Shown here in pieces: positions 58,207 through 64,000 of a stretch of 64,000 bases of DNA. The stretch is from Kordia aestuariivivens (GTDB lineage: Bacteria > Bacteroidota > Bacteroidia > Flavobacteriales > Flavobacteriaceae): contig NZ_JACGWS010000002.1 of assembly GCF_014397005.1 (NCBI RefSeq), positions 310,001 through 374,000 of the forward strand, read 5' to 3'. The notes beneath the pieces were generated by a model. It did not search any database and was not told where the DNA came from. It saw nothing but the letters and a program-made list of their open reading frames with translations. Both the position numbers and the translations under genes were made by a program. Positions within the stretch are counted from its first letter, which is position 1. Every line of letters starts with the position of its first letter.

Positions 58207-59586
58207 ATGATGAAATTATCTTTTCGCGCGTTATTTTTAGTGTTCGTTGTCACATTTATATTGAATTCTTGTACAGATGAACAACTAGATATTGCGATAC
58301 AAACTCCTTCTGAAACGGTTTCAGATGCTACTACGGAAGTTATTTTAGATTGGAATCAATTATGGTGTGAATTAGATCGCTATGCAATTGGCATGCGTCC
58401 AAATGCATCTACAAGAGCATTGGCGTATATTCACTTAGCGGCGTTTGAAGTTTGTGTGGCAGATATGGTTGGGTACACATCTAATAAAGATAGATATGTT
58501 GAACTTGATATTGATTTTACCCAAAGAGAAGCAAATGTGAATGTTGGTATAGCTTTGAATGCTTGTTATGCAACGGCAATTGATCATTTTATGTACAATG
58601 TGCGACCAGATATTGATAGTAAAATAGCAATGTTGCGTCAAGAAAAAGAAGCCGAACTTTCTCAAAATATAAGTAGTGATGTTGTTTTGAATTCAAAAGA
58701 TTGGGGAAATTACATAGCACAACAAATAATAGCATACAGTCAAACTGATACGGAAGCAGAAACACAAATATTGAGCCCGCAACCAACGTCGTATGAACCG
58801 CCAACTGGTATTGGGTTTTGGACCTACAGTGATGATGCAGAACGCGCTTTATTTCCATATTGGGCTTCTGTGCGCACCTTTGTGATTTCGTCAGCAGAAA
58901 CTTCAACAGTTGCGCCACCGTTGACGTATAGCGAAGATACAACGAGCTCGTTTTACACAGCAATGCAAGAAGTATACGCGTCTAGTGAAACTGCTAGAAC
59001 AACAAATAATGACGATTTATGGGTTGCAGAATTTTGGTCAAATGATGTAGAAGGATTAATGATGAGTCCGCCAGGAAGACAAATTTCGATCGCAAATCAA
59101 TTGATAAAACAATATGATGTAGATCATGAAAGTGCGTTGGTTTTGTTACTAAAACTTGGATTTTCATTAAATGATGCCGCTGTTTCTACTTGGGCAGATA
59201 AGTATGAATATATGGTGATGCGTCCAAGTGTGTACATTCAGGAATTTATAGATCCAACTTTTCAAACGAACTTATATCCGTATATTTCTTGGCCAAATCC
59301 TTCTTTTCCAAGTTATCCATCCGGACATTCTACCTTTGCTTCCGCTGCAGCGGGAATATTTATGCATCATTTTGGAAACAATATTGACTTTATTGATCGT
59401 TCTCACGAAGGTAGAACCGAATTTAGAGGAACTCCACGAGGATATACAACATTTACACAAATGGCAACAGAAAATGGTTTTTCAAGAATTCCACTAGGTG
59501 TGCATTTGCGAATGGATTGTACCGAAGGTTTACGTTTGGGGTATGAAATCTCAGCTGCGGTAAATGACTTTGATTTATCCTTGTAA
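58207..59586 (+). CDS. PAP2 / vanadium-dependent haloperoxidase-like lipoprotein
   Basis: 459 aa. The lipoprotein signal ends FILNSC. The helical body contains the acid phosphatase/haloperoxidase motifs: KYEYMVMRPSVYI, FPSYPSGHSTFASAAAG (the SGH block), and GVHLRMDCTEGLRLG (Arg-x6-His-x3-Asp variant). Such enzymes bind phosphate or vanadate; here halide oxidation and phosphatase activity cannot be told apart. It probably faces the periplasm or cell surface. It ends in a bidirectional hairpin. Confidence 0.82.
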   Translation: MMKLSFRALFLVFVVTFILNSCTDEQLDIAIQTPSETVSDATTEVILDWNQLWCELDRYAIGMRPNASTRALAYIHLAAFEVCVADMVGYTSNKDRYVELDIDFTQREANVNVGIALNACYATAIDHFMYNVRPDIDSKIAMLRQEKEAELSQNISSDVVLNSKDWGNYIAQQIIAYSQTDTEAETQILSPQPTSYEPPTGIGFWTYSDDAERALFPYWASVRTFVISSAETSTVAPPLTYSEDTTSSFYTAMQEVYASSETARTTNNDDLWVAEFWSNDVEGLMMSPPGRQISIANQLIKQYDVDHESALVLLLKLGFSLNDAAVSTWADKYEYMVMRPSVYIQEFIDPTFQTNLYPYISWPNPSFPSYPSGHSTFASAAAGIFMHHFGNNIDFIDRSHEGRTEFRGTPRGYTTFTQMATENGFSRIPLGVHLRMDCTEGLRLGYEISAAVNDFDLSL

Positions 59587-59611
59587 AATTAAAAGAAACA
59601 CTAAAACAATA

Positions 59612-59646
59612 AAAAGCCTTTCCACATTTGTAGAAAGGCTTTTTTA
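59612..59646. terminator. Bidirectional terminator between convergent genes
   Basis: AAAGCCTTTC and GAAAGGCTTT arms with A-tract on one side and T-tract on the other. It serves the haloperoxidase-like gene and the leucine-rich gene. Confidence 0.85.
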
Positions 59647-59651
59647 ATTTT

Positions 59652-59677
59652 GCTAGAAGCTAGAAGCTAGAAGCTAG
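59652..59677. repeat. Short 7-bp tandem repeat
   Basis: Three and a half copies of GCTAGAA directly after the terminator and 5 bp before the leucine-rich gene's stop. It is noncoding and may vary in copy number by slippage. Confidence 0.7.
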
Positions 59678-59681
59678 TATA

Positions 59682-62117
59682 CTACTGACTACAGTTTCCA
59701 TTAAGTATATCTTGACCAGAAGGATTGTACCCATTATTAACAATTACTACACAATAATCATTATTATTATTCCAATTTGATGTAACTAATGCATTGTTAA
59801 GTGCACATAAGTCAGTCAAGTTTGGATTTGGTCCATCAAAGTAACCAGTGCAATCACCTTCCCATTGTCTAACACCAATATTAATTATTGAAAAAGTTGT
59901 TCCTATAAAAGTTAAGTCTTCAATTCCATTTAAACTTAGTAATGCATCATTATTGGAAACAAGTAAACTTCTCGCTTGTAGTTGTCCTAAGCCTTCTAAA
60001 TTAAGTAAAGCATCATTATCATTTATGTCTAAATCTAACACTGTTGTTAAATTCTCTAATGAAGTTAGCGAGTTTAATGCGTTATTATTATGAATAGTTA
60101 AAAATCGTAAATCGCTTATGCTTTCTATGCCTTGTAGTGAAGTCAATGCATTATTGCTTGATACTATTAAATCATTTTGACTTGTTAAACCAAAAATGTC
60201 CAGACCTTGTAATGAAGTTAGTGTGTTATTTCCAACAATAGTAAGGTTAAGCCCAATTGTAATTGAGTTATTGAAGCCTGCAAGTGATGTGAGTCCATCA
60301 TTATCAGAGATTCGTATATTTTGAATGGAAGTAAAGTTGTCACAACCTGCAAGTGACGTGAGTCCATCATTATCAGTTATATATAAATACTCCACGTTCG
60401 TTAAACTTGTAAAACCACTCAATGAAGTTAGTGAAGGATTGTTTTCAATAAAAAGTGAACCACCAACACTAGCTATATTGCTCATATCTTGTAAACTTTG
60501 TAAATTTTCATTACCGATAATTTTAAGATCATCAGCAATGTTTGCAATGGAAGCTAACGGACTTAGATTGGTAATATCTGTATACGTACTTTCATCACCA
60601 ATAGTAACATTTCCAGTTACACTTGTGAATCCAAAAGTTCCAAAATCGTTTACTTCTTGTTGTGTTGATAGTCTAAGGTTTCCATTAAAAATACCACCAT
60701 TATTTGTACAGGTGCTAACTACACCTAAATTAAAATTTTGTGTATTAAGTGGAACATTGTCTATAATTGCCCATTGATTTGTATTAGAATCAAACAATTG
60801 GATTGTTGCTGTTTGTATTCCGCAATGTTGCAGTCCAATATTAATCATTCCGTTTGTGATTGAAAACGTATTGTATTCATCTACATATAGATACCCATTG
60901 GTAATAGGGTTTCCGTCACAATCATTAGCAATTCCAGTAATGGTAGTCGTTAATAAATTTACGGACTCGTCAAATGAAATTACGGTTGAAGTATCTGTCG
61001 CGTAACCGCCAATGGTTTGTGTATCGATCAATTGTCCAAAACATAAACTTGCAAATTGATAAATAGAAACGCTTATTTCTTCATTTCTAGGAATTAAACC
61101 ACATTCAAAACTTCCTGAATATACAGCACCAGAAAATATAGTTTGATCGTTGGGAAGTCGTTTGATAATCACGTAATAGGGTGTAGTTGAAGTGTTATTC
61201 GCTGGTGTCAGGTTGAAGCAAAAATCTATAGCATCAAAAGGAGCATCGCAATTCCACCATGTAAAATGGGAAACTTCTGCGACATACATATCGCCAAATT
61301 TAACGGCTTGTCCTTCTTCCTTCCAATAGCCTTGTGCTTCATCAAAATACCACAAAGGAATAAAATCGGGTGCAATACTAGTTTGACTGAAATGCACTGG
61401 AAATTCAATAGTGGCTCTATTAAATTCATTGATGTTTAGTTGTTCGCCAGAAGGAGAAAATAAATTTACAGAAAGCATTCCGTAGGTTTCTAAATTTCGT
61501 GCATCGTTCGCTTCGGTTTGCGCCAATAAACTACCAGGCATTTGGGAAAATGTATTTATTGAGTTTGGTTCAACATAATGTAAAACGACATCCACTTGTC
61601 CAGTATATTCACTTCCATCTTGCCGAACGAATCCGCCACTAAAATTTACTTTTGCGCCGTTTTCTAAAGCCACTGAAGAAACGGAGCCTGAAGTCACTGT
61701 TTCGGTAATACTCTTTTTAAATAAAACAATATCTATTCTATTTTCACCAGTAGTTTTTGGAATCACAACTCTTGATCCGTTGATATATCCTTCTTTTTGG
61801 GCTTTTACATACGCGAAATTTTCAAAAACATCTGCATTGTTAAGAATGAACATTCCATTACGGTCGGTAATCGTTACGGAATTTCCAATGGTGATTTGCA
61901 CACCTGATATTCTATTATCATCGACATCTTTGACTAAGCCGATAAAATTTCCAGTAGTTGGCGACCCGAAATTATCAGCTTTAAATTCTTCATCTTTTAA
62001 GATATCAGCTGCGGTTTGCTGATTGGGAACAGTCCTAGAATCGAAATCATCATCGGTACAATTTTGTAAGAATAAGACGCATGTAAATGCGAAGAGTAGT
62101 TTGGTTAATTTTTTCAT
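59682..62117 (-). CDS. Large leucine-rich-repeat surface lipoprotein
   Basis: 811 aa from ATG 62117 (MKKLTKLLFAFTCVLFLQNC, a lipobox). A carboxypeptidase-regulatory-like domain follows at about 50-130 (FIGLVKDVDDNRISGVQITI, NGMFILNNADVF), then a beta-rich middle. Residues about 480-750 contain a run of leucine-rich repeats of about 23 residues with the core LTSL-x-G (NNPSLTSLSGF, NDGLTSLAGCDN, NNTLTSLQGLD, NNALTSLQGI). It is probably exposed on the outer membrane and binds ligands or other cells. There is no type IX sorting tail, which fits lipid anchoring. Confidence 0.85.
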   Translation of the reverse strand: MKKLTKLLFAFTCVLFLQNCTDDDFDSRTVPNQQTAADILKDEEFKADNFGSPTTGNFIGLVKDVDDNRISGVQITIGNSVTITDRNGMFILNNADVFENFAYVKAQKEGYINGSRVVIPKTTGENRIDIVLFKKSITETVTSGSVSSVALENGAKVNFSGGFVRQDGSEYTGQVDVVLHYVEPNSINTFSQMPGSLLAQTEANDARNLETYGMLSVNLFSPSGEQLNINEFNRATIEFPVHFSQTSIAPDFIPLWYFDEAQGYWKEEGQAVKFGDMYVAEVSHFTWWNCDAPFDAIDFCFNLTPANNTSTTPYYVIIKRLPNDQTIFSGAVYSGSFECGLIPRNEEISVSIYQFASLCFGQLIDTQTIGGYATDTSTVISFDESVNLLTTTITGIANDCDGNPITNGYLYVDEYNTFSITNGMINIGLQHCGIQTATIQLFDSNTNQWAIIDNVPLNTQNFNLGVVSTCTNNGGIFNGNLRLSTQQEVNDFGTFGFTSVTGNVTIGDESTYTDITNLSPLASIANIADDLKIIGNENLQSLQDMSNIASVGGSLFIENNPSLTSLSGFTSLTNVEYLYITDNDGLTSLAGCDNFTSIQNIRISDNDGLTSLAGFNNSITIGLNLTIVGNNTLTSLQGLDIFGLTSQNDLIVSSNNALTSLQGIESISDLRFLTIHNNNALNSLTSLENLTTVLDLDINDNDALLNLEGLGQLQARSLLVSNNDALLSLNGIEDLTFIGTTFSIINIGVRQWEGDCTGYFDGPNPNLTDLCALNNALVTSNWNNNNDYCVVIVNNGYNPSGQDILNGNCSQ

Positions 62118-62204
62118 AATGTTTACGGTTTTAATACCTTTTAGATGCAAATCTATTTAAAAGGTTGCGTTCCAAAAGGTATTAACTTTATTACTTCGAA
62201 AAAA

Positions 62205-63998
62205 TTATACTACTTTTTTCTGTGTCGATTGTATAATAATCGCCAGCATAATAACGACCAAACAACCGAATAAATTTAACCATAAATACGGCATGAGGTC
62301 AATCCACCAAACAATCACAACAATTGCTTGCGTGATTAATGCTGCTGTAAAAACTGCATTTCCTTTGACATACTTGAAGAAGAATGCTAACAAGAAAATT
62401 CCTAACACATTTCCATAAAATATAGATCCAATAATATTCACCAATTGAATCAAGTTTTCAGCCAAACTTGCAAAACATGCAATGATAATAGCCAAAATTC
62501 CCCAACCTAACGTGAATAATTTTGTTGCTTTCACATAATGCGCTTCGTCTTTTTCTTCTCTGACGTTTCGTTTGTACAAATCTATGGACGTAATGGTTGC
62601 CAATGCATTGATTTCAGAAGCCGTAGAGGACATTGCTGCAGATAGAATTACCGCCAATAACAATCCTATCAAACCGTTTGGTAAGTATTTTAAGATGAAC
62701 GAAATAAACATATAATCACGGTCATTGGTCTCGCTGTCTTTTGCAGCTTCTTTATACCACGATTTCAATTCAGCTTTTTTCTCTTTATAGGCTTCACTTT
62801 CAGGATTCGCGTCAAGCGCGATTAATTCCTGTGATAATTTATCATACTTTTCACCATAATCTCCATCAATCGCACGCTTTATCAAATATTTTGATTCGGC
62901 ACGATATGTTTTTTCAATACTATCTAATCGCAATAAATTTTTCTTATCGACATCATTATATGATTTTGCTAATTGTAAACTTACTGTCTTTTTCTCACCG
63001 AATAGAACAGCTTGTTTGTCTTGTAACGTTTTATAATCATTACTATACTCTGAAGCGAGTACTTTTTCAGTAGAAGTATCAATAAAGTTTAAAGGCGAAG
63101 GATTGAATTGGTAAAACACAAATACCATAACTCCGACTAATAAGATGAAAAACTGCATCGGAACTTTCAACAATCCGTTGAACATCATTCCCCAACGCAT
63201 TTCTTTTACAGATTTCCCCGAAAGATAGCGCTGCACTTGACTTTGATCGGTACCGAAGTAGGAGAGTGCTAAGAAACTTCCTCCAATAATTCCTGTCCAA
63301 ATCGTATATCTATTCTCTAAATCAAAAGAAAAATCGAGCACGTTCATTTTTCCGCTTGCGCCTGCAATATCCAGTGCTTTTATAAATCCTACATCTTCTG
63401 GAATTAAGTTTAACGTAATAAAAAAGGCAGCGAACATTCCTGCAAAAATGACAAACATTTGTTGTTTTTGAGTCACACTCACAGCTTTTGTTCCACCGGA
63501 AACGGTATAAATAATAACCATCACACCAATAATAATATTCAGCGTGACTAAATTCCAACCTAAAACAACTGATAAGATAATCGCTGGTGCAAAAATGGTA
63601 ATTCCTGCGGCCAATCCACGTTGAATTAAAAATAGAATAGCTGTTAAACTTCTGGTTTTCAAATCAAATCGATTTTCCAAAAATTCGTACGCTGTATATA
63701 CTTTGAGTTTGTGATACAATGGAATAAAAACCATACAGATAAAAACCATGGCAATTGGCACTCCAAAATAGAATTGTACAAATCCCATTCCGTCGCTAAA
63801 CGCTTGTCCTGTGGTTGATAAAAAGGTAATTGCACTGGCTTGTGTAGCCATAACAGACAAACCAATGGTCCACCATTTTGAGCTATTTCCACCTCTAATA
63901 TAATCTTGCACGTTTTGGCTTCCGCGCGTTTTCCAAGTTCCATAACCAACAATTGCGGCTAATGTTCCTATCAATACAATCCAGTCTAATGTGAGCAT
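62205..63998 (-). CDS. Sodium:solute symporter (SSS family)
   Basis: 597 aa with about 13-14 transmembrane helices. GYGTWKTRGSQNVQDYIRGG, LSVMATQASAITFLSTTGQAF, VYTAYEFLENRF and the region STASEINALATITSIDLYKR are SSS hallmarks. A long polar loop sits at about 310-420, between helices 8 and 9, unusual but seen in Bacteroidota members. The start at ATG 63998 lies 2 bp from the window end, so an upstream start cannot be excluded. The substrate is unknown. Confidence 0.9.
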   Translation of the reverse strand: MLTLDWIVLIGTLAAIVGYGTWKTRGSQNVQDYIRGGNSSKWWTIGLSVMATQASAITFLSTTGQAFSDGMGFVQFYFGVPIAMVFICMVFIPLYHKLKVYTAYEFLENRFDLKTRSLTAILFLIQRGLAAGITIFAPAIILSVVLGWNLVTLNIIIGVMVIIYTVSGGTKAVSVTQKQQMFVIFAGMFAAFFITLNLIPEDVGFIKALDIAGASGKMNVLDFSFDLENRYTIWTGIIGGSFLALSYFGTDQSQVQRYLSGKSVKEMRWGMMFNGLLKVPMQFFILLVGVMVFVFYQFNPSPLNFIDTSTEKVLASEYSNDYKTLQDKQAVLFGEKKTVSLQLAKSYNDVDKKNLLRLDSIEKTYRAESKYLIKRAIDGDYGEKYDKLSQELIALDANPESEAYKEKKAELKSWYKEAAKDSETNDRDYMFISFILKYLPNGLIGLLLAVILSAAMSSTASEINALATITSIDLYKRNVREEKDEAHYVKATKLFTLGWGILAIIIACFASLAENLIQLVNIIGSIFYGNVLGIFLLAFFFKYVKGNAVFTAALITQAIVVIVWWIDLMPYLWLNLFGCLVVIMLAIIIQSTQKKVV

Positions 63999-64000
63999 GT

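Noticed and set aside
59652-59677. Regulatory iterons or recombination site
   Set aside because: The GCTAGAA units are a short simple tandem repeat after a terminator, most likely slippage.

Overview
The window looks like a chromosomal segment of a marine Flavobacteriaceae bacterium (Bacteroidota). The DNA is AT-rich, promoter boxes fit the Bacteroidota -7 consensus TAnnTTTG, several lipoproteins have Bacteroidota-type signals, and many products (DUF4290, DUF2911, TIGR03643, the START-like protein) are typical of the group. Two small peptides with an LxLxKxxIxxL...GG leader resemble lanthipeptide precursors known from Kordia and relatives, so a Kordia-like organism is my best guess, inferred without database searches.

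Layout. (1) 1-5.3 kb: two orphan lanthipeptide-like precursor genes with near-identical TTCG-loop terminators. Between them lie a complete IS1595-type insertion sequence (535-2598, imperfect 28-bp inverted repeats, 8-bp target duplication, four small passenger ORFs) and a Y-family polymerase/SRAP pair. (2) About 5.3-32.5 kb: an integrated element next to tRNA-Met(CAT), with a tyrosine integrase beside the tRNA 3' end. It has no tail, terminase, portal or conjugation genes. Its parts, all but one on the minus strand, are: a DNA-processing operon (SNF2-type helicase, N6-adenine methylase, DUF2958-like polyvalent protein, RadA-like ATPase; 12.4-5.3 kb); a compact operon of small beta-rich, membrane-anchored, lytic transglycosylase and transglutaminase-like proteins (20.2-12.6 kb); iteron-like 20-bp-period repeats upstream of it; a cargo block of single-gene cassettes (SLATT, Gp37/68 plus TcmP, PIN-like plus TM, DUF2971-like) separated by related imperfect palindromes (20.4-27.1 kb); a possible replication module (27.2-30.1 kb); and a divergently transcribed HTH regulator with a helically phased operator array (30.2-30.75 kb). 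I read this element as a candidate tailless, membrane-containing provirus or satellite that carries a defence-like island. (3) 32.7-44 kb: housekeeping genes including hup, fmt, recQ and murA. MurA has Asp in place of the fosfomycin-target Cys. (4) 45-56.4 kb: a light/oxidative-stress gene set. Two operons (folE-SDR-TspO-SRPBCC-photolyase, and TetR-AarF-flavin reductase-SDR-cryptochrome-TIGR03643) and a fasciclin lipoprotein gene share a 36-bp palindrome, TTTTGTTTAA-N16-TTAAACAAAA. (5) 56.4-64 kb: aquaporin, DUF2911 protein, a PAP2/vanadium-haloperoxidase lipoprotein, a large leucine-rich surface lipoprotein and a sodium:solute symporter.

How the parts may work together: the integrase and tRNA site place the element; the HTH regulator and its phased operators probably control the switch between silence and expression; the helicase/methylase/ATPase set handles element DNA; the 20.2-12.6 kb operon would build a particle and cross the host envelope; the cassette block may protect the host. 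The chromosomal light cluster probably couples photoreactivation, pterin cofactor supply and membrane redox functions under one TetR-type regulator.
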